Shown here piece after piece: positions 51,922 to 60,955 of a stretch of DNA of 64,000 bases (position 1 is the stretch's first letter; each line of letters opens with the position of its first letter). This stretch comes from Niastella soli (GTDB lineage Bacteria; Bacteroidota; Bacteroidia; Chitinophagales; Chitinophagaceae). Below the pieces are notes generated by a model that searched no databases, was not told the DNA's origin, and saw only the letters and a list, made by a program, of their open reading frames with translations. The stretch covers positions 124,001 to 188,000 of the forward strand of contig NZ_JAGHKO010000004.1 of NCBI RefSeq assembly GCF_017742245.1, written 5' to 3'. A program made the translations under genes and the position numbers.

Positions 51922-53301
51922 ATGGAACCATCCCCGATAGTATTGGATACCGAACAGGCCATTCAGGCCAAACCCCATTTCAACTTCTGGCAGATCTGGA
52001 ATATGTGTTTCGGCTTCTTTGGAATACAATTTGGCTGGTCGTTACAAATGAACAATATGAGCGCCATTTATGAATACCTGGGCGCATCGGCCGAACAAAT
52101 ACCAGGCTTGTGGCTGGCAGCCCCTATGACAGGTTTATTGGTGCAACCCATCATCGGTTATCTCAGCGACCGTACCTGGCATCCTGCCTGGGGCCGCAGA
52201 AGACCCTACTTTTTAATTGGCGCCATCCTGAGTTCCCTCGCTTTGTTTATTATGCCCAACGCCTCGGCCGTTTGGATGGCCGCTGGCACGCTCTGGATCC
52301 TGGACTCATGCATTAATGTTAGTATGGAACCCTTCCGCGCCTTTGTGGCCGACAACCTCAATGAACAGCAGCGGCCCTTTGGTTACTCCATGCAAAGTAT
52401 GTTCATTGGCGCTGCGGCCTTTATCGCCGGGTTCTTACCGGGTATCCTCGTAAACTGGTTTGGCATCTCACGCGAAAAAGCAACCGGTGGCATTCCTCAA
52501 AACATCATGTGGTCGTTTTATATTGGCGGCATTATGTTTTTAGTGGCCGTGTTGTACACCGTATTCCGCAGTAAAGAATATCCACCCACCGATCCTAACT
52601 GGCGGCAACAATTGAATGCAGAACATGGTCCCGGCTTAGCCGGGAGCATTGGGGGTGCCATAAAGGAGATCACAGCCTCAATCTTTCAAATGCCGGCACA
52701 AATGAAGAAACTGGCATTGGTGCAGTTCCTCACCTGGCCCGGACTGTTCCTTATGTGGTTTTATTATACAACCGGTGTGGCGCGCGATATTTTCAAAGGC
52801 GATCCTAACACCTCTAATGCTATATACACACAGGGAATAGAACATGCCAATGCCACCTCCTCCATTTTAAACCTCGTTACCTTTTTGTTTTCACTTACAT
52901 TGTCATTTTGGGTGGCCAAGCTGGGCAAAAAAATGACCCATACATTTTGTCTTATCATTGGCGGCATTGGTTTATTCACTGTAAAATACATCAGCGATCC
53001 TGCTATGTTGTATGTGTCCATGAGTTTGGTGGGCGTTGCCTGGGCTTCTATTTTGTCAATGCCATATTCTATGCTGGCCGGACATTTACCTGCAAACAAG
53101 ATCGGCATCTATATGGGCATCTTTAATTTCTTTATTGTATTGCCCGAGATTATCGCCTCACTTTTCTTTGGAAAGATCATGGAATCCTTTCTGCACAACG
53201 ATCGCCTGTTGGCCGTGCAGATAGGAGGCTGCTTGCTGATGGCAGCAGGTTTTGTTTGTGCTTTTATTGTAAAAGAAAAAACACAAGATGAGCTGTTGTA
53301 G
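51922..53301 (+). CDS. MFS sugar transporter (SLC45/maltose-sucrose type)
   Basis: A 459-residue inner-membrane transporter with about 12 helices. The start at 51922 is preferred because upstream codons lie in the repeat region. Conserved segments include IWNMCFGFFGIQFGWSLQMNNMSAIYEYLGA, the loop GYLSDRTWHPAWGRRRPYFLIGA and MEPFRAFVADNLN, characteristic of SLC45/GPH-like sugar carriers. It overlaps the GH13 gene by 14 bases, so translation is probably coupled. Likely role: import of maltose or maltodextrins made by that amylase. Confidence 0.9.
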   Translation: MEPSPIVLDTEQAIQAKPHFNFWQIWNMCFGFFGIQFGWSLQMNNMSAIYEYLGASAEQIPGLWLAAPMTGLLVQPIIGYLSDRTWHPAWGRRRPYFLIGAILSSLALFIMPNASAVWMAAGTLWILDSCINVSMEPFRAFVADNLNEQQRPFGYSMQSMFIGAAAFIAGFLPGILVNWFGISREKATGGIPQNIMWSFYIGGIMFLVAVLYTVFRSKEYPPTDPNWRQQLNAEHGPGLAGSIGGAIKEITASIFQMPAQMKKLALVQFLTWPGLFLMWFYYTTGVARDIFKGDPNTSNAIYTQGIEHANATSSILNLVTFLFSLTLSFWVAKLGKKMTHTFCLIIGGIGLFTVKYISDPAMLYVSMSLVGVAWASILSMPYSMLAGHLPANKIGIYMGIFNFFIVLPEIIASLFFGKIMESFLHNDRLLAVQIGGCLLMAAGFVCAFIVKEKTQDELL

Positions 53302-55162
53302 AAAACTGGTTATTACGGTTGTTTTTTCTTTTTTGACCCTGTTTGTTATTGCACAGGATAGTACCCGGGTATTTCCCACGCATTGGTTTACTGGCATGAA
53401 GAACCGGGACCTTCAATTGATCTTTTATAATAAAAGCAAAAACCTGAGCGGGGAAAATTGGGTTGTCCAATCCGCTGATCCTGCCATAAAAGTTAAAAGG
53501 TTTTACAAAAACCCAAACCGGCATTACCTGATCGTGGATGTAGAAATTGCGCCCAATGCCCAGCCAGGGAAATATTTATTAAAATTTGGCGGGTTGGCGC
53601 TGAATGAGTGGAGCAAGATCTGGTTTGAATTAAAACCACGCAGCCCCCAGAATGGCAAAACGCGCATCAAAGGCATAAACAGTACTGATCTTATTTACCT
53701 CATTATGCCCGACCGCTTCAGCAATGGCGACACCACCAATGACCGTATTGCCGGACTGAGAGACCAAAGTATCGACCGCAACAATTATTTCAAACGTCAC
53801 GGCGCCGATTTGAAAGGCATACAAAACCACCTCAATTACCTGCAGCAACTGGGTGCAACTGCATTATGGCTGAACCCGGTGTTACTAAACGATATGCTTG
53901 ACCGCAACGAACACGGCTATGCATTTACCGATCATTATACCATTGACCCGCGACTGGGGGGCGCCAACGCCTATCATGAGTTGATCGACAGCATACACAA
54001 ACGGGGCATGAAGATCATCCAGGATGCGGTTTACAACCATGTGGGCATCGAACATTTTCTGTATCGCGATCTGCCCGACAGCAGCTGGTTCCATTGGTGG
54101 CCAATCTATACCAACACCACCTTTAAAGACCAGGTGCTGATGGACCCCTATGCTTCCACAATTGATAAAAAGCGAATGAGCGATGGCTGGTTTACGGAAA
54201 AAATGCCCGACCTGAACCAGAACAACCCGCAGGTAGCCAGCTTTCTGATACAGCATGCCATCTGGTGCACGGAAGAGTTCGGCATCGATGGCTGGCGTAT
54301 AGATACCTATGCTTATAACGACCTCGATTTTATGAACCGCTGCAATAAGGCCCTGCTCAATGAATACCCGCAACTGCATTTATTTGGCGAAACCTGGGTG
54401 CATGGCATTCCCAACCAGAGCTTTTTTACCCGCAACCAATACAACATCCCATACAAAAGCAATCTGCCAGGTGTAACCGATTTTCAACTCAACCTCTATG
54501 GCATTGTACCGGCATTAACACAGGAGGTTGGCTGGACGGAAGGTGTGAACCGGCTGTACGGTACCACCGCCAATGATTTTGTATATGCCGATCCCATGAA
54601 AAATGTAATTTTTCTCGACAACCATGATATCAGCCGGTTCTTCAGTGTAGTAGGAGAGGATGTTGCCAAACAAAAAATGGGGCTTGCCTGGCTGTTCACT
54701 TTCCGTGGCATTCCCCAATTGTATTATGGTACGGAAATAGGGATGAAGAATTTTGCCGATCCCGATGGCAAGGTACGCCTCGATTTTCCTGGCGGCTGGG
54801 CTGGCGATAGCGCTAATAAGTTTGAACCAGGAGGCAGAACACCCGCAGAAAGCGAAGTGTACAATTATGTACGAACGCTGGCCAACTTTCGTAAGACGTC
54901 CCCGGCATTAACAACCGGCAAGCTGATGCAATACGTGCCGGAAGACGGCGTATATGTTTACTTCCGTTATACGGCGCAACAAACCGTGCTATGCGTCATG
55001 AACCCCACCGATCAGGAAAAGGAAATAGACATGCACCGGTTCGAAGAAAGAATAAAAACATTTACTCAGGCCAGGAATGTGATTGATGGTACTGTAATAG
55101 ACATCACCAATAAATTAAAAGTACCGGCCAAAACATTGTGGGTGGGAGAGTTGGTAAGGTGA
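53288..55162 (+). CDS. GH13 alpha-amylase/neopullulanase-like enzyme
   Basis: A 624-residue exported enzyme. A signal peptide (about 1-22, ending FVIAQ) precedes an N-terminal Ig-like domain (about 25-110, cyclomaltodextrinase type), the (beta/alpha)8 domain and a C-terminal beta domain. The catalytic residues are Asp339 (GWRIDTYAY), Glu368 (FGETW) and Asp447 (LDNHD); the DAVYNHVG region is also present. SusA-like neopullulanases share this layout and cut alpha-glucans in the periplasm. Overlaps the sugar transporter by 14 bases. Confidence 0.93.
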   Translation: MSCCRKLVITVVFSFLTLFVIAQDSTRVFPTHWFTGMKNRDLQLIFYNKSKNLSGENWVVQSADPAIKVKRFYKNPNRHYLIVDVEIAPNAQPGKYLLKFGGLALNEWSKIWFELKPRSPQNGKTRIKGINSTDLIYLIMPDRFSNGDTTNDRIAGLRDQSIDRNNYFKRHGADLKGIQNHLNYLQQLGATALWLNPVLLNDMLDRNEHGYAFTDHYTIDPRLGGANAYHELIDSIHKRGMKIIQDAVYNHVGIEHFLYRDLPDSSWFHWWPIYTNTTFKDQVLMDPYASTIDKKRMSDGWFTEKMPDLNQNNPQVASFLIQHAIWCTEEFGIDGWRIDTYAYNDLDFMNRCNKALLNEYPQLHLFGETWVHGIPNQSFFTRNQYNIPYKSNLPGVTDFQLNLYGIVPALTQEVGWTEGVNRLYGTTANDFVYADPMKNVIFLDNHDISRFFSVVGEDVAKQKMGLAWLFTFRGIPQLYYGTEIGMKNFADPDGKVRLDFPGGWAGDSANKFEPGGRTPAESEVYNYVRTLANFRKTSPALTTGKLMQYVPEDGVYVYFRYTAQQTVLCVMNPTDQEKEIDMHRFEERIKTFTQARNVIDGTVIDITNKLKVPAKTLWVGELVR

Positions 55163-55306
55163 CCTGTAAGGTCCGCCATCGGGTCTCGTACAATTAGTGG
55201 GATTAAGCGGTCCTGACAGGTCTTATTTAAAGTGAGAAGAGCCAGACCTGTCAGGTCCAAGACACCAGTCTGAAAGGACAAGCCCCAATGATGGACCTTA
55301 CAGGTC
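55161..55306. repeat. nested inverted repeats after the amylase
   Basis: Outer arms GACCTGTAAGGTCC (55161-55174) and GGACCTTACAGGTC (55293-55306) are 14-bp perfect; inner arms CCTGACAGGTCT (55212-55223) and AGACCTGTCAGG (55244-55255) are 12-bp perfect. All share the word GACCTGT. It lies between two glycoside hydrolase genes and may mark mRNA ends. Confidence 0.88.
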
Positions 55307-55365
55307 TGCACCTTAACCTGATAGTACAGGAAGGACAGCCTGTCAAATTCTGCTATATTAGCCAG

Positions 55366-58074
55366 ATGTTACACAAAACGATCCTTGCCTGCTGTATAAC
55401 AGCACTCTCATTTTCTGTTTCTGCACAAACAAAATGGCCCGCAATAAACCAGCAAACCCGTCCCTGGACCCGTTGGTGGTGGATGGGCAGCGCGGTGGAT
55501 GAAAAAAATATCAGCAGCTCGTTACAACAGTATAGCAATGCCGGTTTTGGCGGCGTGGAGATCGTCCCCATATATGGCGCCAAAGGATATGAGAACCGCT
55601 ACATAAAATACTTATCGCCGCAATGGATGCAAATGCTCGATCACACTGTTCAACAATCCAACAAACTGAACATGGGTGTGTATATCTCCGTAGGCACTGG
55701 CTGGCCCATCGGCGGTTCCAACGTGACCATCCCCGATGCCGCTTCAAAACTGATCGTTCAACAATATAAACTCAAAGCCAGCACCCCATTTATGGAAAAG
55801 ATCGTGGTGAATGACCCCAAGCAAAAAGGGGTTGCCGTATTAAGCGCCCTGATGGGCTACAATAAAAACGGAGGTGTCATCGATCTGACCAATAAAGTTG
55901 ATACCAGTCGTACTCTGCAATACAACACAACCGAAGACCTTGATCTATATGCAGTATTCACGGGTAAAACCCGGCAGGCGGTTAAAAGAGCAGCCCCGGG
56001 TGGAGAAGGGTATACCATCGATCATTTCTCAAAAGCGGCCACCGCTGACTATTTCAAAATATTCGATACCGCATTCGGCAATTCATCCCATGGCGTAAAA
56101 GCATTCTTTAATGACAGTTATGAAGTATACAATGCCGACTGGACGCCCGACTTCTTTACCGAGTTTCAAAAACGGCGGGGATACGATCTGCGGCAATACA
56201 TCAACCTGTTTGTTTCCGATGCCGTGAACGATACAGTGGCCCGCTTAAAATCAGATTACCGGGAAACCCTGGCCGACCTGATGCGCGAGAATTTCAGCAC
56301 TGTGTTCACCCAATGGACCAACAAACGAAATACCCTTTCGGTAAACCAGGCCCATGGTTCACCCGGCAACCTGCTCGATCTGTATGGCGCTTTTGACATT
56401 CCCGAAACAGAAACCTTTGGCAGCAGCTATTTTCCTATAAAGGGATTGAAAAGAGACAGTGGCGATATTCGCAATGTAGACCCCGATCCCAATATGTTAA
56501 AATTTGCCTCTTCCGCGGCACATGCCTATGGCAAACCACTTACCAGCTGTGAAACTTTTACCTGGTTGACTGAACATTTTAAAACCGCCTGGAGCCAGTG
56601 CAAACCCGAAGTAGACCAGGTATTTTTATCAGGCATCAACCATGTATTTTATCATGGTACCACGTACACGCCCGCCGATGTAAAATGGCCCGGCTGGCTG
56701 TTTTATGCCTCAGTGAACTTTGTGCCTGATAACAGCTTATGGCCGCATGTAAAGGGATTGAATGAATACATCACCCGTTGCCAATCGGTTTTACAAGCCG
56801 GCGAACCAGATAATGAGATCCTCATCTACTGGCCGGTGTACGATGTATGGCACCATGCAAAAGGTATGGATATGCCGCTGAAGGTGCATGATGTGGACCA
56901 TTGGCTGCACCCCACCAATTTTTATAAAAATGTAGTAGGATTACAAAACGCAGGATACTCGTTGGATTTTGTGTCAGATAAAATGCTGGAACAAGCCAGC
57001 GTAACCAATGGCATGATAAGCGTAGTTCCTAAGGGTGCCAAACACAAAGTACTGGTGGTGCCAGGCTGTGATAAAATACCGGTGGCTACTTTGAAAAACA
57101 TTATAAGATTGATGAAAACGGGCGCTACCGTGATCTTTGAAAGCCAACCCCAAGATGTTCCGGGATTTAATGACCCACAAAAAGGAAAACAGGCTTTACA
57201 AGCCTTATTAAACGAATCGAAAATAGCCACCAGTGATGTGGCCGGGGCATTAAACCAGTTGAAAATATTGCCGGAACCCATGGCAACAAAACAGCTGAAA
57301 TTCATTCGCCGGAAAACAACTGAAGGCATGTATTATTTCATTGTAAATAACTCCGCCAACGATATCGACGAAAAAATAACCCTGCAATCACCAGCTACAA
57401 CGGTATTACGGATGGACCCACTGAGCGGTGCAATCAACGTTTTGACGGCTGAAAAGAACGCCAACACAACTGCCGTTCAATTACAATTAAGATCAGGCCA
57501 ATCCATTATTTTAAAACTGAGCAAAAAGGCAGAATCGGCGCCTGCGTACAAAAGTGTTAAACCAGCCGGCGAGGCCATCAATTTACAAAACAATAAATGG
57601 ACGCTGAGTTTTAAGGACGGTGGTCCGCAATTACCGGCCATCAAACAAATGACCGGTATTAAACCATGGACCAGTTTCACAGAAGATTCAACTATCCAAT
57701 CATTCTCAGGTACGGGTGTATACACCACTACCTTTACCATTAAAAACAAGGCAGCTGATTATTTATTGCAATTGGATAAGCTGTACGAATCTGCCAGGGT
57801 GATCATCAATGGGAAGGAGGCCGGGTTGATCTGGAGCCTGCCTTATGAATTAAAAACGGGCAGTTTTTTAAAAGAAGGGCAGAATACTATTAGTATAGAG
57901 GTTTGTAACCTGATGGCCAATCGAATCCGCGATATGGACCGCAGGGGCCAGGTATGGCGCAATTACCATGAGATAAACTTCGTGAACATCAACTATCAAA
58001 ATTTTGATGCCAGCAAGTGGAAAGTCCAACCATCAGGACTGGATGGCGCTGTGCAATTGATCCCGTTGAAATAA
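55366..58074 (+). CDS. GH106-like alpha-L-rhamnosidase family enzyme
   Basis: A 902-residue exported enzyme with a signal peptide (MLHKTILACCITALSFSVSAQ) from the ATG at 55366; a longer frame from 55288 lies in the repeats. The TRPWTRWWWMGSAVDEKNI start and the AGFGGVEIVPIYG and ISVGTGWPIGGSNV segments are typical of Bacteroidota GH106-type proteins, and a C-terminal beta-sandwich (about 770-900, YTTTFTIKNKAADYLLQLDKLYESARVIINGKEAG) resembles carbohydrate-binding domains. Release of rhamnose from pectin-like glycans is inferred from family. Its stop is 1 base from the converging small gene. Confidence 0.85.
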   Translation: MLHKTILACCITALSFSVSAQTKWPAINQQTRPWTRWWWMGSAVDEKNISSSLQQYSNAGFGGVEIVPIYGAKGYENRYIKYLSPQWMQMLDHTVQQSNKLNMGVYISVGTGWPIGGSNVTIPDAASKLIVQQYKLKASTPFMEKIVVNDPKQKGVAVLSALMGYNKNGGVIDLTNKVDTSRTLQYNTTEDLDLYAVFTGKTRQAVKRAAPGGEGYTIDHFSKAATADYFKIFDTAFGNSSHGVKAFFNDSYEVYNADWTPDFFTEFQKRRGYDLRQYINLFVSDAVNDTVARLKSDYRETLADLMRENFSTVFTQWTNKRNTLSVNQAHGSPGNLLDLYGAFDIPETETFGSSYFPIKGLKRDSGDIRNVDPDPNMLKFASSAAHAYGKPLTSCETFTWLTEHFKTAWSQCKPEVDQVFLSGINHVFYHGTTYTPADVKWPGWLFYASVNFVPDNSLWPHVKGLNEYITRCQSVLQAGEPDNEILIYWPVYDVWHHAKGMDMPLKVHDVDHWLHPTNFYKNVVGLQNAGYSLDFVSDKMLEQASVTNGMISVVPKGAKHKVLVVPGCDKIPVATLKNIIRLMKTGATVIFESQPQDVPGFNDPQKGKQALQALLNESKIATSDVAGALNQLKILPEPMATKQLKFIRRKTTEGMYYFIVNNSANDIDEKITLQSPATTVLRMDPLSGAINVLTAEKNANTTAVQLQLRSGQSIILKLSKKAESAPAYKSVKPAGEAINLQNNKWTLSFKDGGPQLPAIKQMTGIKPWTSFTEDSTIQSFSGTGVYTTTFTIKNKAADYLLQLDKLYESARVIINGKEAGLIWSLPYELKTGSFLKEGQNTISIEVCNLMANRIRDMDRRGQVWRNYHEINFVNINYQNFDASKWKVQPSGLDGAVQLIPLK

Positions 58075-58075
58075 A

Positions 58076-58264
58076 TTACGACATATAAAATGGTGAACTG
58101 ATCCTCAAGGTACCAGGAGCCAGTTTCTTTGCATGCACTTCCTGCTGTTCAATAGCAGGCAGAATGGATGTTGTGAACCATTTAACTAATTCGCTTTGCG
58201 TGTACTGGTTTGCTAACTCTTTGGAGAACATCATTACTTCAATGTGATTGTTGTTGTCTTTCAT
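58076..58264 (-). CDS. small protein of unknown function
   Basis: A 62-residue frame. The sequence is balanced and hydrophilic (SKELANQYTQSELVKWFTTSILPAIEQQEVHAKKLAPGT) with no motif. It runs converging with the rhamnosidase gene, stops 1 base apart. Possible but unproven; the upstream region carries a near -7 match (GAACTTTG near 58289). Confidence 0.5.
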   Translation of the reverse strand: MKDNNNHIEVMMFSKELANQYTQSELVKWFTTSILPAIEQQEVHAKKLAPGTLRISSPFYMS

Positions 58265-58570
58265 AATTTTTGTTTTTTTAACAATACAAAGTTCCTTCAG
58301 AAAACACCGGTTGAACGTGTACGGATTTCAGCATTTCTTATACATTTCTAAGGTTGGGGACCAAGGTGCTGGTGAATTCGAATTGCTGATACAAAGTTGA
58401 AGACAATTCACAAGGCAATTGCGTGACATGCCTCACATTTGAAATGGGCGCTTGCGTTTGTGATCCCCGTCACACTCAGGTTGCCAAGACTTATAAATTC
58501 AGGCAATTCAATGCGCTGTTTTTTTGGGAAAACAGAGAAAATAATAAAAATTGTTAGTACAACTAATAAT
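58265..58570. other. 306-base gap upstream of the lipoprotein gene
   Basis: Contains the paired CRP-like sites at 58422-58474 and otherwise AT-rich DNA without a gene; an in-frame extension of the next gene to 58439 is not supported. Confidence 0.6.
58422..58474 (+). promoter_or_regulatory. pair of CRP-like palindromes
   Basis: TGTGA-N6-TCACA at 58459-58474 is a perfect match to the enterobacterial CRP consensus half-sites and spacing; CGTGA-N6-TCACA at 58422-58437 differs at one base. Centres are 37 bases apart. They lie about 97 bases before the lipoprotein ATG at 58571 and 158 bases upstream of the minus-strand small gene. A Crp/Fnr-family regulator is plausible; the pair could arise by chance but is striking. 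Confidence 0.45.
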
Positions 58571-59218
58571 ATGAAAAGCATTTACATGCTACTGGCGATC
58601 ATTACAGCAATCGCGTTCTCCACCTGTACAGGTCCCAAAAAAACGGAAGGTGTTTGGATAAACAAAGAAGGAATAAAGGGCAAAACATACAGCAATCTCT
58701 TTATTTTAGTGGTAACGGCAGACATCCAGGCAAGGGTAAGACTGGAAAGCGATCTGTCAAATGTGGCCACATCCAGGGGTTTGAAAACGGTTAAAAGTGT
58801 TGATGTAATGCCATTTGACATTGAGAACCCTAAGCAACCCACCAAAGAGGAAGTGGTCAGTAAAGTAAAAGCCAGCGGTTGTGATGGTGTTTTTATCGCT
58901 ACTTTATTAAAGAAAGATGACCGGGTAACGTATACAGAGGGAAGAACTGGCTATGTACCCATGAACAATTATACCCCCGCAGGCAATTATTATGCATATT
59001 ATACCGGGGCGTACAATACTATTTCAACTCCATCGTATTACACAACAGATAAAGTATATTTTATGCAAAGTAATTTATACGATGCGGCCTCTGAAGAAAA
59101 AATGTGGGCAGTTGATTCAGAAGTTTTTAATCCTTCAAACATTGATGCCTTCAGCAAATCATACACAAAAACGCTCATTTCCAAACTGAAGAAAGCAAGA
59201 CTGATAAAGAAGAAATAA
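58571..59218 (+). CDS. putative lipoprotein, possible DUF4136-like
   Basis: A 215-residue protein with a hydrophobic signal (MKSIYMLLAIITAIAFSTC) whose lipobox ends in Cys19 (FSTC). The body has alternating strands and helices (LFILVVTADIQARVRLESDLS; VVSKVKASGCDGVFIATLL) resembling secreted lipoproteins of the DUF4136 group, a weak match. A Tyr/Asn/Thr-rich stretch (NYTPAGNYYAYYTGAYNTIST) is unusual. Start at 58571 is chosen by signal peptide; a longer frame from 58439 is rejected. Location inferred to be inner-leaflet outer membrane or inner membrane. Confidence 0.7.
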   Translation: MKSIYMLLAIITAIAFSTCTGPKKTEGVWINKEGIKGKTYSNLFILVVTADIQARVRLESDLSNVATSRGLKTVKSVDVMPFDIENPKQPTKEEVVSKVKASGCDGVFIATLLKKDDRVTYTEGRTGYVPMNNYTPAGNYYAYYTGAYNTISTPSYYTTDKVYFMQSNLYDAASEEKMWAVDSEVFNPSNIDAFSKSYTKTLISKLKKARLIKKK

Positions 59219-59256
59219 TTCATTCTCTTTAAATAAAATACAGGTAAAGAGTCTAT

Positions 59257-59288
59257 CCCAGGTCTCCATTCGACTACTCCGGCAGATA
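59257..59288. repeat. 32-bp dispersed repeat, copy 1
   Basis: Begins CCCAGGT and ends CTACTCCGGCAGATA; 29 of 32 bases match copy 2 at 62072-62103. It lies upstream of the aspartase gene. Confidence 0.85.
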
Positions 59289-59391
59289 ATGCTATTCTCC
59301 GAACGGCGCCGTTTAACGGTTACTTTATAACTCCGGGCAAAAAAGACTAAGCCAGATTGCAAAATCAGGGGCTTAAGGGTGTCTTTTATAC

Positions 59392-59405
59392 AAGCAATAT
59401 TGCTT
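59392..59405 (+). promoter_or_regulatory. 14-bp palindrome before aspA
   Basis: AAGCAATATTGCTT is a perfect palindrome ending 22 bases before the aspA ATG and overlapping a near -7 match (TGCTTTTG, 59401-59408). A 12-bp palindrome AACGGCGCCGTT is at 59302-59313. Confidence 0.4.
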
Positions 59406-59427
59406 TTGTGAATTATAAATAAAATAT

Positions 59428-60906
59428 ATGAACAAAGGTCAGTTCTTGGTCCCGCTTGTTATTATACTGCTTTTTTTCGAAGGTGCTTTTCCTCAGGCAA
59501 CCCGTACAGAAAAAGACCTGCTTGGCGAAAAACAGATCCCTGCAGATGCCTATTACGGAGTGCAAACAGCACGGGCCCTGGAAAATTTTCAGGTGAGTGG
59601 AATGCTTACGAAATTCTACCCTGATTATGTAAAAGCGTATGCCATGGTAAAAATGGCGGCTGCACGCGCCAATACCGATGTAGGCAGAATGAGTAAAGAA
59701 AAATTGAGCGCCATTGAAAAAGCCTGCCAGGCAGTGATCGATGGGAAATATCACGATCAGTTTTTAGTTGATCTGTATCAGGGTGGTGCAGGCACTTCGG
59801 CCAATATGAACGCCAATGAAGTACTTGCCAATGTAGCGCTTGAGATGAAGGGAAATAAAAAAGGCGAATACACGATAATAGAACCACATGACGACCTGAA
59901 TATGGGGCAATCTACCAACGATGTATACCCTACGACCATTCATGTTGCCTTAATATTGCACAATGATAAAGTTGTAAAAGAAGCTAAAGAACTGGCCGCC
60001 GCATTTCATAAAAAAGGGGATGCATATGCAAAGACCCTGAAAATGGGCCGTACCGAAGGTCAGGATGCTGTGCCCATGACCGTTGGGCAGGAGTTTCATG
60101 GATTTGCCAACCAGATAGAAGGGGCCATTGACGCACTGGTTAAATCAGAAGCATATTTATATGAGATAAATATGGGCGCCACAGCCATTGGCACCGGTAT
60201 TACAGCCTCACCCGGATATGCAGAAAAATGCGCTACCCGTTTGGCTGAAATTACCGGTAAACCCATGACGCTTAGCAAAGATCTGATAGCCGCCACCTCC
60301 AGTATGCAGGCATTTGTAATGTATTCCGCTGCAATAAAAAACCTGGCGGTTACATTATCCAAGATCAGCAAAGACCTGATCTTTCTTGCCTCAGGGCCAA
60401 GAACAGGGATCTTTGAGATCAACCTGCCGCCCCTGCAGCCGGGTTCATCCATCATGCCGGGAAAAGTAAATCCGGTTATGCCCGAACTTATGAATGGAGT
60501 ATGCTATAAGGTAATGGGAAACGACGCCACAGTAGCAATTGCATCGGCAGATGGTTTATTACAGCTGAATGCATATGAGCCATTTGTTGCAGTTGCCATC
60601 ATGGAATCGCAGGGACTATTCTTCAAAACGATTCCGATATTCAGAAAACAATGTATAGAAGGCATCACTATAAATGAAAAGGTTTTGCAGAATTATATGA
60701 ACAGGAGCGTAGGTATAGTGACTGCCTTAAATCCGGTGCTCGGTTACGACAAAACCACAGAACTGGCAAAAGAAGCTTTACAGTCTGGTAAAGGGATCCT
60801 GGAATTGATAAGAGAGAAAAAGCTGCTGACTGAGCAACAGATAAAGGACCTGCTGGATCCGGTAAAACTGACCTCACCTACAGGCCCAACAAAGCTTCAG
60901 GAATAA
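59428..60906 (+). CDS. aspA: aspartate ammonia-lyase with apparent signal peptide
   Basis: A 492-residue class II fumarase/aspartase. The core starts at about Thr25 (TEKDLLGEKQIPADAYYGVQT), as in cytosolic aspartases, but here it is preceded by a 23-residue hydrophobic leader (MNKGQFLVPLVIILLFFEGAF) ending PQA that looks like a Sec signal. The substrate loop GSSIMPGKVNPV (Gly339-) holds the catalytic Ser; QSTNDVYPTTIH and HGFANQIEGAIDA follow the family. It converts aspartate to fumarate and ammonia. It is followed at 50 bases by a secreted asparaginase, so export is consistent. A hydrophobic leader without export function is the alternative. Confidence 0.9.
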   Translation: MNKGQFLVPLVIILLFFEGAFPQATRTEKDLLGEKQIPADAYYGVQTARALENFQVSGMLTKFYPDYVKAYAMVKMAAARANTDVGRMSKEKLSAIEKACQAVIDGKYHDQFLVDLYQGGAGTSANMNANEVLANVALEMKGNKKGEYTIIEPHDDLNMGQSTNDVYPTTIHVALILHNDKVVKEAKELAAAFHKKGDAYAKTLKMGRTEGQDAVPMTVGQEFHGFANQIEGAIDALVKSEAYLYEINMGATAIGTGITASPGYAEKCATRLAEITGKPMTLSKDLIAATSSMQAFVMYSAAIKNLAVTLSKISKDLIFLASGPRTGIFEINLPPLQPGSSIMPGKVNPVMPELMNGVCYKVMGNDATVAIASADGLLQLNAYEPFVAVAIMESQGLFFKTIPIFRKQCIEGITINEKVLQNYMNRSVGIVTALNPVLGYDKTTELAKEALQSGKGILELIREKKLLTEQQIKDLLDPVKLTSPTGPTKLQE

Positions 60907-60955
60907 CCAACATGCATGGAAATTTTCTATTCCTTTCAACATACAAACATGAAAT

